DNA from: Clostridium sp. CAG:567
GTDB lineage: Bacteria; Bacillota; Clostridia; TANB77; CAG-508
Length of the DNA: 17,623 bases
Direction: 5' to 3'
Assembly (NCBI GenBank): GCA_000437855.1
Contig: FR902182.1
Span: 1-17,623, forward strand
The position numbers were made by a program, and so were the translations under genes. The notes below the pieces were generated by a model. The model did no database searches. It saw only the letters and a list, made by a program, of their open reading frames with translations, and had not been told where the DNA came from. Shown piece by piece: positions 1 through 7,179 of the stretch. The stretch's first letter is position 1; each line of letters starts with the position of its first letter.

Positions 1-1704
1 AGCATTTATATTTCCCCTTGCATTCTGTTCTTCTCTATCTTTATCCAATAAAGCGTTTGTGTTTTTACCCTTATCTGCTGTTCTTAATTTAGGATTTGTT
101 TTTCCATTATTGCCATTCTCTCCGCCTCCAGATTTTCCACCTTTTCCGCCTTTTCCGCCTTTACCAAGCAACTTACTCATCTGGTTAATTCCTTGCATTG
201 CCAAAGCTCCTCCAAGTGCAGATCCTCCTGCAACTGTTGACGCTTTTTCAAATCCAAAGAATTTACGTAATATTTTTTCAGCTTGTAAGATAAATCCTAA
301 TGCAGCTAAGGCAAATACTATGTTATCTGCTATCAAGTCCATTGAAGCACCAATTAAAACCGTATATAAAATTAAATGTACTGGTTGTATTAGTAAATTA
401 AATATATATTCTTTAAGCCATGTATTAAATCCTTGAGCACTTCCATCTTGCAACTTATCTAAAGGATATGTCATTGCCATTAAAGGTGCAATAATAGTTA
501 AGAATGCAAGCATCATTACTCTTTTTAGATATCTAAATAAAAATAAAATTGTATACATAACTAAAGCCAAATAAATTACTGTGTATCCAAATTGCCTCAT
601 TTCTATGTCATCTTCTGTTAAATCTTCTGTTGGTTCTAACTGTAATTCTATTCTTGCTTTTCCCGTTAAGTTTGTAGGCCACATAAATATATACTTTCCA
701 TTGCAGTCTGTAATTATATTATTGTCATGTAGCGTTTTTCCTAATCCATCACTTACATTAAATATGTATTCTCCTTCACTATCTCCTGAACCTGCTTCAT
801 ATTTGTAATCCTTTAATTTGCTATCAGAATCACCAAATGTAATATAATATGGATCATTTACACTATTTACTGCTTTTGTAATTTCCTCTGTCATTTTAAC
901 AGCAAATGCCATTATGTAATGCATAAAGAACAATAAACACATTGCAACTAACCAGTCCACCATCCTTTGTTTATATTTCGCTTTATCATCAGCTGAACTA
1001 CTTATTAAAATTCTTATTCCAATATAAACAAGTATTGATAATAATGCTACTATAGCTAAATTTCTTAAAGCAAAATACCACTTAGATATTGTAGGTCTTA
1101 ATTCTAATGCTGTAGATTTCATTTTTATTTTTTGTCCAGTTTGTGTAATTGTTTCTATATATTTATTTCCATCTGCATCAGTTATTAGTCCATCTCTTGT
1201 TTCACTAAAAAAGTTTACATCTAATAAAGGTACTTCATTAGCAAATATTGCTTCTGGTGTAAGTAAAAATATTGGGAGTTTAAAGGTAGGCGGTATTGCA
1301 TTAGCAGTAACCTGAGTTACAACATATCCAGCAAAAGCTGATGTTGCAGCAATTCCTATTATTATTCCTAATGAAAGTCCTCCTGTAAAAGGTGCAGCTA
1401 CAACTGCGGCAACTAATGCCACAGCAGTTGCTATTCCTGCTAAAATTCCCGCTGCCGCAGACTGCCACTCATCTTTATGTTTTATTGTTAAGAATGAAAC
1501 ACTTAAGTTTGTTCCATAAATCATTGCCTGTATAATGGACATTACTCCATCTGCTATTACTAGTAATATATCTTTAATTGGTTCAAATAGTATACCACCT
1601 ATACTTGCAGATGAAATATTTGGACATATAAAGTTTAACAATGTTACAATTACAAGAGCAATGATTATTTTATTTGTAATCGTTTTCTCCGTATAAAATT
1701 TCAT
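1..1704 (-). CDS. VirB6/TrbL-like polytopic T4SS membrane protein (3' end cut by window edge)
   Basis: Open frame of 568 codons without a stop up to the left edge, so the C-terminus is missing. The start ATG at 1704 follows an AAAGGGG ribosome binding site that overlaps the end of virB4. The protein begins with a hydrophobic signal-like segment (residues 12-30). It then has an Ala/Gly-rich membrane region (about 83-137), a loop, two membrane helices (about 211-236 and 247-272), an acidic extracellular-looking domain (about 273-370) and further helices (about 371-413 and 432-480). A soluble tail starts with a Gly/Lys-rich repeat (515-530). A multi-helix protein with a hydrophilic low-complexity tail directly behind VirB4 is what VirB6/TrbL inner-membrane channel proteins look like in Gram-positive conjugation systems. 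The family is inferred from topology and gene order, not from a diagnostic motif. The segment at about 229-260 resembles the core of the three pilins at 5.4-6.7 kb. Confidence 0.75.
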   Translation of the reverse strand, partial: MKFYTEKTITNKIIIALVIVTLLNFICPNISSASIGGILFEPIKDILLVIADGVMSIIQAMIYGTNLSVSFLTIKHKDEWQSAAAGILAGIATAVALVAAVVAAPFTGGLSLGIIIGIAATSAFAGYVVTQVTANAIPPTFKLPIFLLTPEAIFANEVPLLDVNFFSETRDGLITDADGNKYIETITQTGQKIKMKSTALELRPTISKWYFALRNLAIVALLSILVYIGIRILISSSADDKAKYKQRMVDWLVAMCLLFFMHYIMAFAVKMTEEITKAVNSVNDPYYITFGDSDSKLKDYKYEAGSGDSEGEYIFNVSDGLGKTLHDNNIITDCNGKYIFMWPTNLTGKARIELQLEPTEDLTEDDIEMRQFGYTVIYLALVMYTILFLFRYLKRVMMLAFLTIIAPLMAMTYPLDKLQDGSAQGFNTWLKEYIFNLLIQPVHLILYTVLIGASMDLIADNIVFALAALGFILQAEKILRKFFGFEKASTVAGGSALGGALAMQGINQMSKLLGKGGKGGKGGKSGGGENGNNGKTNPKLRTADKGKNTNALLDKDREEQNARGNINA

Positions 1705-1716
1705 ATTAGTTCCCCT

Positions 1717-3702
1717 TTAATATATTTCTTGTCTTCTTTTTTTGCTTTTCATCTGTGCTAATTTATTTAAGTTAGTTTCAACAAATTCAAATTCTTTTGC
1801 TGTAGGTTGTATTTGAATAATTGCACTATCTGCGCCTACTTTTAATAATCCTTCACCTTTAAAACATGTAATTAAAAAGTTTGATTCTCCTTCGCTTAAT
1901 TTAAATACTTCTTTTAAATATTGAATTTCTGATTTATCTTGTGCTAAAAATAGTTTTGTATCTGATGATGTTAATACTGCTTGTGCTTCTGGTTTTTCAT
2001 AAAAGTCTTGGAATCTTTGTGAAATAATTGCTAGTGATACGTTTCTTTTTCTAGCACGTCTAGCCATTGTATTTAAGAAATCAACAGCCTCCGGGTATGG
2101 TAAAAGCATCCAAGCCTCATCAACTAAAACTCTTTTCTTTGCTGCTTTGTTTCTATCTTCACTGTTTTTCTTAACATATTTTTCCCAAATCCAAGCAAGT
2201 AAAATTTGCTGTGCCAAAGGTCTTGCAAATCTTTCCTCCAACTGTGATATATCTAGGTTAATAAATAATGTACCATCTAATAAATCAAATGTAGATTGTC
2301 CATCAAAGTATGCCATTTGTCCGTCATATTCTCTTATGTATTGTTTCATAACTTTTAGCAAATAACTATAATGGAAATTATAGTCTTGATTTGTATTTTC
2401 TGACGCCTTGTTTTGTATTCTTCTATACCATGAACCAATTGTTGGCATTTTCTTTCTTTCTTTTCCTAGCATATTGCCACTTAATCCACCATTTGCTGCT
2501 TCATATAAGCTGTTTGGATCCGAATTGATTCCATGTGCTGCATATTCTTCTGCAACTGACTCTGCAATAATTTGTTTAGTAAGCTCGTTTACTTCTTGAC
2601 TTCTTGTACTACCTCTTGCCATTGTAAGCAAAGCTTGTGTAACGTCTTCAACTTTATTTTCAACATTAAGTACTAATCTATCTCTACCTGTAATTTCGTC
2701 TTTAATTACCTCTGTTTCAATATCAAAAATATTAATAATTGTTTTAGATGTTGGAGAAAGAACAACATTTATTCCTCCTAAGCTTTCTGCAACTATGCTA
2801 TACTCGCCTTCAGCGTCTAGTGCTAAACTTTGAATTCCCATTAATACTGCTGAACGAGATATTAAAGTTTTCATTGTAACAGACTTACCAGCACCAGACT
2901 TAGCAAATATAACCATGTTATAGTTTGTAAGTGAGCTATGGAAGTTATCAAATAAAATTGGTACTCCAGTTTGTTTATTAATACCTAAAGGAATTCCTGA
3001 AGGATGTCCAACCTCTGATGTTGTAAATGGGAATACTGTTCCCATTGATCTACGGTCAAATGTGTGAACTTTTTTAATTTTATCGTCCATTAATGGAAGA
3101 TTTGATTTAAATGCATCTTCTTGTATTGCCCACGCACTTTTTATATTTACTAGAGATTTTGACATTTCTGTTGCTAATAATTTTGTATATCTGTCCAAAT
3201 CTTCTAGACTGTACGCAAATAATGTTGCTACAATTGAAGCTTCATAAAGTTTGTTATATCCTGCTGCAATTTCATCTCTTAATTGTTCAGCCTCAAATCT
3301 TTTTTGTCCTAATGTACTTTCTCTGTTAATATTACCTCTATCTGCTGCTACTATTCTTTCTGTTTCTAGTTCGTTTATAACTCTGTTTAATTCGTTTTGT
3401 GACCTTGATTCTTGAATTGGATTTATATATATTGATGTATTTATATCTCCAAACAAGTACATATCTCTAAATAGTTCTGGGAAAGTACACATTCTTGGTA
3501 AGCTTGATACAAAAAAGCTTCTCGCATATCTTGTAACATTAGATATTATTTCTAAATGATCTATATTGCTTGAATCTATTCCAGATGGTGCTATTAATTC
3601 TTTTATAGTTTTTTTCTTTAATATTTTGAATTCTTCTGGTTTTGTATAATCGCTTTGTTGTCTTTGTATAAATTCGTCTTGTTTTTTGTTCTTTTTACTC
3701 AT
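1717..3702 (-). CDS. virB4: VirB4/TraE-type conjugation ATPase
   Basis: A 661-residue AAA-like motor ATPase that powers assembly of a type IV secretion channel at the cytoplasmic face of the membrane. The Walker A motif GAGKS is at residues 270-274 (Lys273). The Walker B motif VLVDEAW is at 525-531 (Asp528, Glu529), followed by an Arg-rich RRARKR stretch (548-553) and an ISQRF motif with Gln562, the order expected for VirB4 and VirD4 family P-loop ATPases. The N-terminal 36-260 region carries the APSGI segment seen in Gram-positive VirB4 proteins. The start ATG overlaps the stop of the upstream gene as ATGA, implying translational coupling, with AGGAGG about 12 bases ahead. The upstream protein appears to supply a separate N-terminal VirB4-like domain. 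High confidence in family. Confidence 0.95.
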   Translation of the reverse strand: MSKKNKKQDEFIQRQQSDYTKPEEFKILKKKTIKELIAPSGIDSSNIDHLEIISNVTRYARSFFVSSLPRMCTFPELFRDMYLFGDINTSIYINPIQESRSQNELNRVINELETERIVAADRGNINRESTLGQKRFEAEQLRDEIAAGYNKLYEASIVATLFAYSLEDLDRYTKLLATEMSKSLVNIKSAWAIQEDAFKSNLPLMDDKIKKVHTFDRRSMGTVFPFTTSEVGHPSGIPLGINKQTGVPILFDNFHSSLTNYNMVIFAKSGAGKSVTMKTLISRSAVLMGIQSLALDAEGEYSIVAESLGGINVVLSPTSKTIINIFDIETEVIKDEITGRDRLVLNVENKVEDVTQALLTMARGSTRSQEVNELTKQIIAESVAEEYAAHGINSDPNSLYEAANGGLSGNMLGKERKKMPTIGSWYRRIQNKASENTNQDYNFHYSYLLKVMKQYIREYDGQMAYFDGQSTFDLLDGTLFINLDISQLEERFARPLAQQILLAWIWEKYVKKNSEDRNKAAKKRVLVDEAWMLLPYPEAVDFLNTMARRARKRNVSLAIISQRFQDFYEKPEAQAVLTSSDTKLFLAQDKSEIQYLKEVFKLSEGESNFLITCFKGEGLLKVGADSAIIQIQPTAKEFEFVETNLNKLAQMKSKKRRQEIY

Positions 3703-4901
3703 CCTCTTTTTGTACCTCCTTCTTCTACTTCTTGTTTCTTTGGTCTTCCTTTTCTTTTTGCTTTATCTTGATTTACTTTTTCTATTGCATTTTGTGCAAT
3801 TTCTTTTCCAACAATATTTTTATTTTGTTCAATAATCATTTTAGCCATTTGATCAATTAAATCTTCCATAGAGTCTTGTTTTTTCTCTAAAGCTTTTTGT
3901 TTATCTGATTTTGCTTCCATAACTTTTTGATTTGCTTTATCAAAAGCTTCTTTTTCAATTTGCTCATTTAATGCTTTCATCTTTTTGTCAAGTACATCTG
4001 GTGCTGTTGAGTATAATTCATCGTAACCTGCTTGAATTGCTTTATCTACCCCGTAAACCTCAGCATCATCGCGGTTATATGCTACATATAATAAGTCAGC
4101 TAACGAATTTGAATCTAGTATTTTACCATTTACTCCACATACTCCTAATGTTCTAACAATTGATTGTGCTCTTGTATATAATTCTGAAAACGCTAAACTT
4201 GTAATTTCTTTTTTGTCAAAGTTGTTTTCTCCTAGTTCATCAGCATAATATGGAATAACTACATAGTATTTTTGATTTAATACATTTTTATTTAAGCTCA
4301 TCTTTTCTGTTGTATAAATAATATCTTTTCCATATTCATATAAGTTTGTTGTTTTAGTTAATTCAAAAAAAGCTGCCTTTAATTCATCTTCTGAATAGTT
4401 GTCTGAATTTACCATTTGTTGATATTTTCTTTTTTCTTTTTCTAACTCAGCTTCTATTCCTTGTACTTTCGCGCGATATGTTTGTATACTATTTTCTAGA
4501 TTAATTGTTCTTGTTTGTGTATATATTTGAACTGGATGTCTTAATGTATTTAAGAATTGAATAAATCCTTCTTCAACTGAATTTTTTTCAACTTCTGACA
4601 TAAGGTCATAATTTACACCTTGGCATTCTACAACCATTATATATTTAATTCCATTTTGAGTTATTATCATATTGTCTTCGATTTTATCAAATTCCATAAA
4701 ATCAAATACTGATTCAGTACTATATGATTTTGTTCCTTTGCCTTTTTTATTTCCTGTACCAGCTATTATTTCATCATTTTTTTCATCCTTCTTTTTTCCT
4801 TTTGACTTTATATATAAAATTCCAAGGACTAATAATAACATTACCATTATGCCTAAGATAACGGTCAAAATCATTGTAATCATATTTATACTATTCATCA
4901 T
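3699..4901 (-). CDS. Membrane-anchored protein resembling the N-terminal domain of VirB4/TraC (T4SS)
   Basis: A 400-residue protein with one N-terminal membrane helix (about residues 6-31), a Lys-rich linker, a globular region (about 66-290) and a long charged, coiled-coil-like tail (about 300-385) ending in a basic patch. The globular part holds an NGxxY segment (83-87), EVQG/VNY-like strands (90-100), FLNTLRHPVQIYTQTR (116-131) and a YYVVIPY strand (212-218). These features recur in the N-terminal, non-ATPase domain of TraC/VirB4-type proteins. No Walker motifs are present. The start is placed at ATG 4901, seven bases after AAGGAGG, rather than at a more upstream frame start. It overlaps the PrgI-like gene by 11 bases and virB4 by 4, so the three are likely translationally coupled. 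Likely role: membrane-tethered partner of VirB4. Function is inferred; the split arrangement is noted as a finding. Confidence 0.7.
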   Translation of the reverse strand: MMNSINMITMILTVILGIMVMLLLVLGILYIKSKGKKKDEKNDEIIAGTGNKKGKGTKSYSTESVFDFMEFDKIEDNMIITQNGIKYIMVVECQGVNYDLMSEVEKNSVEEGFIQFLNTLRHPVQIYTQTRTINLENSIQTYRAKVQGIEAELEKEKRKYQQMVNSDNYSEDELKAAFFELTKTTNLYEYGKDIIYTTEKMSLNKNVLNQKYYVVIPYYADELGENNFDKKEITSLAFSELYTRAQSIVRTLGVCGVNGKILDSNSLADLLYVAYNRDDAEVYGVDKAIQAGYDELYSTAPDVLDKKMKALNEQIEKEAFDKANQKVMEAKSDKQKALEKKQDSMEDLIDQMAKMIIEQNKNIVGKEIAQNAIEKVNQDKAKRKGRPKKQEVEEGGTKRG

Positions 4902-5235
4902 TTTTGCCCTCCTTATATACATATATCTTCTTGCCTTTTGTTTTAAAAAGTATTGCTCTTTTTATAACATCATCTACTGCTTCTCCACCAGTCTTTTTAC
5001 TAAATTCAAATTTTGCTATTTCTGGTACTTTTAATGTTCCTATTCCAAAACCAATTAAAGAAAATAATGCTACAATTATAATTCCAACCATAGTTAAGTT
5101 AAACATTTTTAGTATAAAATAGAAAGGTAATCCTATTCCTGCTGCTACAACTGAATATATTAGGCTTTTAGTCGTAAATATAAATAAGATTCTGTTTTCG
5201 CCTTTTACATTTCTGGGTAAATTATATGTTCCCAT
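4891..5235 (-). CDS. PrgI family T4SS membrane protein
   Basis: A 114-residue protein matching the PrgI family of Gram-positive conjugation systems (named after PrgI of Enterococcus pCF10, encoded just ahead of the VirB4 homologue PrgJ). The N-terminus has the family pattern of a tyrosine and PRNVKGE (residues 7-13), then an ILFIF strand. Two membrane helices follow (about 25-44 and 48-68), then a cytoplasmic basic tail. Start ATG at 5235 is preceded by GAAGGAGGAAACATA, an excellent ribosome binding site. First gene of the second T4SS transcription unit, with its own promoter at 5280-5309, and overlapping the next gene. Probably a VirB3-like inner-membrane component next to VirB4; that equivalence is family knowledge, not shown here. 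Confidence 0.85.
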   Translation of the reverse strand: MGTYNLPRNVKGENRILFIFTTKSLIYSVVAAGIGLPFYFILKMFNLTMVGIIIVALFSLIGFGIGTLKVPEIAKFEFSKKTGGEAVDDVIKRAILFKTKGKKIYVYKEGKNDE

Positions 5236-5279
5236 TATGTTTCCTCCTTCGTTTACATATATATTTTCACTTAATTTAT

Positions 5280-5309
5280 ATTATAGCAAAAAACCTCGAA
5301 AAATGTAAA
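5280..5309 (-). promoter_or_regulatory. Sigma-A-type promoter of the PrgI-VirB4-VirB6 unit
   Basis: On the minus strand TTTACA (5309-5304), an 18-base spacer and TATAAT (5285-5280). It lies just after the pilin-unit terminator and about 45 bases ahead of the PrgI-like start codon. An array of three ATTACA repeats sits 70 bases upstream of the -10 element. Confidence 0.75.
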
Positions 5310-5317
5310 TATAAAAT

Positions 5318-5347
5318 AAAAAAAAAGTGCATTTTATATGCACTTTT
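5318..5347 (-). terminator. Intrinsic terminator closing the pilin unit
   Basis: Perfect 10-bp stem (5338-5347 with 5323-5332, core AAAAGTGCAT) and a 5-base loop, followed on the minus strand by an uninterrupted run of T residues. It lies about 40 bases after the stop of the last pilin gene and separates the pilins from the PrgI-VirB4 genes. Confidence 0.9.
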
Positions 5348-5355
5348 AATATAAC

Positions 5356-5383
5356 TGTAATGTGGTTGTAATATGGTTGTAAT
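5356..5383 (-). repeat. Array A: three ATTACA direct repeats at 11-bp period
   Basis: On the plus strand TGTAAT begins at 5356, 5367 and 5378, so the minus strand reads ATTACA-N5-ATTACA-N5-ATTACA in the direction of transcription. The extended unit is about AYATTACA. It lies between the last pilin stop and the terminator, 70 bases upstream of the -10 of the PrgI promoter. The same array occurs at 6777-6804 ahead of the other T4SS promoter. An 11-bp period puts the sites on one face of the helix, as for OmpR/PhoB-type response regulators. The binding protein is unknown. Confidence 0.75.
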
Positions 5384-5388
5384 ATTAG

Positions 5389-5748
5389 CTAACCTAATTT
5401 AAATGAAGCTATTGCTTTTACAATTCCTGATGCTCCTAAAAGTAAAACTATACCAACAAGATATGGAATCATTGTTTTTTTGTATTCTGCTTTTTCTGAA
5501 GTACTTCCCATCATATATTTAATACCTAAAACTAATAAGACAATTACACCAACAATTATACCTATAGTAGATAGTATGTTAGCTATTTGTCCACCGATTG
5601 TAGATATACTATTTGTATCTACATTGTTTACATTGTTCATGTTACTAATTATTCCATTTGGATCAACTGCAAAAACTGTTGTAGAAATTGTAAATAACAT
5701 CATAGCTGCAATTAATAATACACTAATAGCTTTAATGGTTTTGTTCAT
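5389..5748 (-). CDS. VirB2/TrbC-like T4SS pilin paralogue 3
   Basis: A 119-residue protein with a Sec signal peptide (residues 1 to about 28, ending TTVFA before VDP) and two hydrophobic helices separated by a short polar, Lys-rich loop. This is the layout of VirB2/TrbC pilin precursors. The loop carries GIKYM(M/V)GS..EKAEYKKTM, shared almost exactly with paralogue 1. Start chosen at ATG 5748 because AAAGGAGG precedes it by seven bases; the frame extends farther upstream without a ribosome binding site. Last gene before the strong terminator. It likely forms, with its paralogues, the pilus or channel subunit. Pilin identity rests on topology and context. Confidence 0.8.
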   Translation of the reverse strand: MNKTIKAISVLLIAAMMLFTISTTVFAVDPNGIISNMNNVNNVDTNSISTIGGQIANILSTIGIIVGVIVLLVLGIKYMMGSTSEKAEYKKTMIPYLVGIVLLLGASGIVKAIASFKLG

Positions 5749-5813
5749 ATATTTTCCTCCTTTATCTTCATATTTATTATAAATGTTCCATTTAAAATGA
5801 AACAATTTTAAAA

Positions 5814-6191
5814 TCATGCATTATTTAATATTGTTATAACCAATTTCCAAATTCCGAATGCTCCAAATATTACTATACATCCTACAACATAAGGAATTAA
5901 TGAATCTTTTATTTTAGCTTTTTGTTCTACACTTCCAACCATAAATTGTATACCAAGTACAGCTCCCACAATAACTGCAGCAACAGTACCAATTGTTAGT
6001 AATGAGTTAAATAATAAATCTGAACCCTCTTTCAATTTAGTGGCATTTATTTCGTTTGAAGACCCTTTTCCAGTGTTTACAAAGTTATCTGCTCCATCAA
6101 TTATATTATCACATGCTTTAACACTAATTAAACTAGTACAGCACATAGATAAAACAATAATTGCTAAAATTAAAATTATTTTTTTTACCAT
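5814..6191 (-). CDS. VirB2/TrbC-like T4SS pilin paralogue 2
   Basis: A 125-residue protein with an N-terminal hydrophobic export signal (about residues 1-27, likely cut after SVKA), a 35-residue polar stretch, and two membrane helices around the loop GIQFMVGSVEQKAKIKDSL. It is the most divergent of the three paralogues: the Tyr-Lys-Lys of the others is replaced by Ile-Lys-Asp. Cysteines are present at and just before the predicted cleavage region (MCC, KAC). Start set at ATG 6191, seven bases after AAAGGA. Lies 36 bases behind paralogue 1 and 65 bases ahead of paralogue 3, presumably co-transcribed. Confidence 0.78.
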   Translation of the reverse strand: MVKKIILILAIIVLSMCCTSLISVKACDNIIDGADNFVNTGKGSSNEINATKLKEGSDLLFNSLLTIGTVAAVIVGAVLGIQFMVGSVEQKAKIKDSLIPYVVGCIVIFGAFGIWKLVITILNNA

Positions 6192-6227
6192 AATCAATTC
6201 CTTTTTTATTATTTTTATTATAACTAA

Positions 6228-6668
6228 TTATTTTGTTTCCATTATCCATCCACCTAGTGTAATTATTTTATCTCCTCCACCGCCTGTGCCAGATGTTCCT
6301 TCTTGTCCAATTGTTTGGTTAGTTAATCTATAAATAATTTGTACAAAGCTACATACTGAAATTAAAAGTATAAGTCCTATTATGTAACTAAACATTGTTT
6401 TTTTGTATTCTGCTTTTTCTTGTACAGTTCCTACCATATATTTTATACCTATTACTATTAAAGTAATTACTCCAACAACTATTCCAATTACAGTAATTAC
6501 ATTTAATATATTACCTGCTTTTTGAGCAACTTTTGTACCGGTCGTGCCACTTGGTTTATAAGCATCAAGATTTTCTAGTGGATCACTTGCCATAACAAAA
6601 GTTGGCATTAAAATCATAACTACTAATAATATTATTGTTACTAAACTTAAAACCTTTTTATTTTTCAT
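6228..6668 (-). CDS. VirB2/TrbC-like T4SS pilin paralogue 1
   Basis: A 146-residue protein, first gene of the T4SS module. It has a signal peptide (about residues 1-28, FVMA before SDP) and two membrane helices flanking GIKYMVGTVQEKAEYKKTM. Unlike the other two it carries a C-terminal extension with a TSGTGGGG linker and a short hydrophobic end. Start set at ATG 6668, since GGAG lies nine bases upstream. The promoter at 6700-6728 and the repeat array at 6777-6804 precede it. The Gly-rich tail may mark a specialised (for example tip or anchoring) subunit, which is a guess. Confidence 0.8.
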   Translation of the reverse strand: MKNKKVLSLVTIILLVVMILMPTFVMASDPLENLDAYKPSGTTGTKVAQKAGNILNVITVIGIVVGVITLIVIGIKYMVGTVQEKAEYKKTMFSYIIGLILLISVCSFVQIIYRLTNQTIGQEGTSGTGGGGDKIITLGGWIMETK

Positions 6669-6699
6669 CAAAAATCTCCTACAAATAGGTGTTTTTTAT

Positions 6700-6728
6700 A
6701 TTATAACTTATTTTTTTTATTTTTTCAA
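6700..6728 (-). promoter_or_regulatory. Sigma-A-type promoter of the pilin unit
   Basis: On the minus strand TTGAAA (6728-6723), a 17-base spacer made mostly of A, and TATAAT (6705-6700). The predicted transcript starts about 25 bases ahead of the pilin 1 start codon. Confidence 0.8.
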
Positions 6729-6776
6729 GTATTAATATAACATATCTTTTCATATTTTTCTTTATTTTAATAAAAA

Positions 6777-6804
6777 TGTAATATAAATGTAATGTTTTTG
6801 TAAT
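6777..6804 (-). repeat. Array B: three ATTACA direct repeats at 11-bp period
   Basis: On the plus strand TGTAAT begins at 6777, 6788 and 6799, giving ATTACA-N5-ATTACA-N5-ATTACA in the direction of transcription. The N5 spacers differ from those of array A at 5356-5383, so the hexamers and the period are what is conserved. The array ends 71 bases upstream of the -10 of the pilin promoter; array A is at 70 bases from its own. Confidence 0.75.
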
Positions 6805-6812
6805 ATTTTCTC

Positions 6813-6859
6813 AATAAATACAAGGGATTCTCTTTTACAGAGTACCCCTTGTATTTATT
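6813..6859 (-). terminator. Hairpin terminator behind the Spo0E-like gene
   Basis: Perfect 14-bp outer stem (6846-6859 with 6813-6826, core ACAAGGG/CCCTTGT), then a 3x3 internal loop and a CTCT/AGAG inner stem. The T residues fall in the stem end (GTATTTATT) rather than in a clean tract, so termination may be partial. It is nearly symmetric and could act on both strands. It separates the Spo0E-like gene from the T4SS control region. Confidence 0.65.
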
Positions 6860-6885
6860 ATTATATATACTTATAAAGGTAATAT

Positions 6886-7068
6886 TTATCCCTTTGCTAG
6901 GCTCATTATTCTTGCATTTCTTTTTGGCGATTTAATTTCAATGCTATAATACTTAGCAATTAATTCATCTAATTCCACGCTAATTTGATATGTAATATTA
7001 TAATCCTCATCATTAATAATACTATCATTTAATCTCTCTCTTAATTTACAAATTTCATCATTTAACAT
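6886..7068 (-). CDS. Spo0E-like aspartyl-phosphate phosphatase
   Basis: A 60-residue protein of the Spo0E family: small helical-hairpin phosphatases that dephosphorylate the response regulator Spo0A and so delay sporulation. The family signature S-x-E-L-D is SVELD at residues 30-34, followed by ELIAKYY. The N-terminal helix has the usual I-x-x-L-R-x-x-L spacing (residues 6-13). Start placed at ATG 7068, ten bases after GGAG; an upstream in-frame GTG lies too close to that site. It has its own promoter and terminator. Four tandem Spo0A-box-like repeats lie upstream, suggesting a feedback loop. It separates the T4SS module from the housekeeping genes. Confidence 0.85.
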   Translation of the reverse strand: MLNDEICKLRERLNDSIINDEDYNITYQISVELDELIAKYYSIEIKSPKRNARIMSLAKG

Positions 7069-7111
7069 AAAAATCACTCTCCTTTTTTTATTTTTTCTTT
7101 TGTATATATTT

Positions 7112-7140
7112 AAAATACCATATTTTTACATAATAGTCAA
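7112..7140 (-). promoter_or_regulatory. Promoter of the Spo0E-like gene
   Basis: On the minus strand TTGACT (7140-7135), a 17-base spacer and TATTTT (7117-7112), with TGG before the -10 (extended -10). The -10 is non-consensus, which fits an activator-dependent promoter. Confidence 0.6.
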
Positions 7141-7179
7141 TTAGTTTTTGTTTATTTTCGGTACTTTGGCGTATTTTCG

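Noticed and set aside
59..436. Plus-strand frame with a proline-rich protein
   Set aside because: Mirror of the Gly/Lys-rich tail of the VirB6-like gene; no ribosome binding site or family match.
4672..5122. Plus-strand hydrophobic frames opposite the VirB4 N-domain and PrgI-like genes
   Set aside because: They are antisense reflections of Lys-rich and membrane-helix codons on the minus strand and lack initiation signals.
5749..5817. Longer N-terminus for pilin paralogue 3
   Set aside because: It would put a charged stretch ahead of the signal peptide; AAAGGAGG precedes ATG 5748.
6777..6804. CRISPR-like or iteron-like interpretation of the ATTACA repeats
   Set aside because: Units are 11 bp with only three copies and no spacers; no replication gene nearby, and the location relative to promoters fits regulation.
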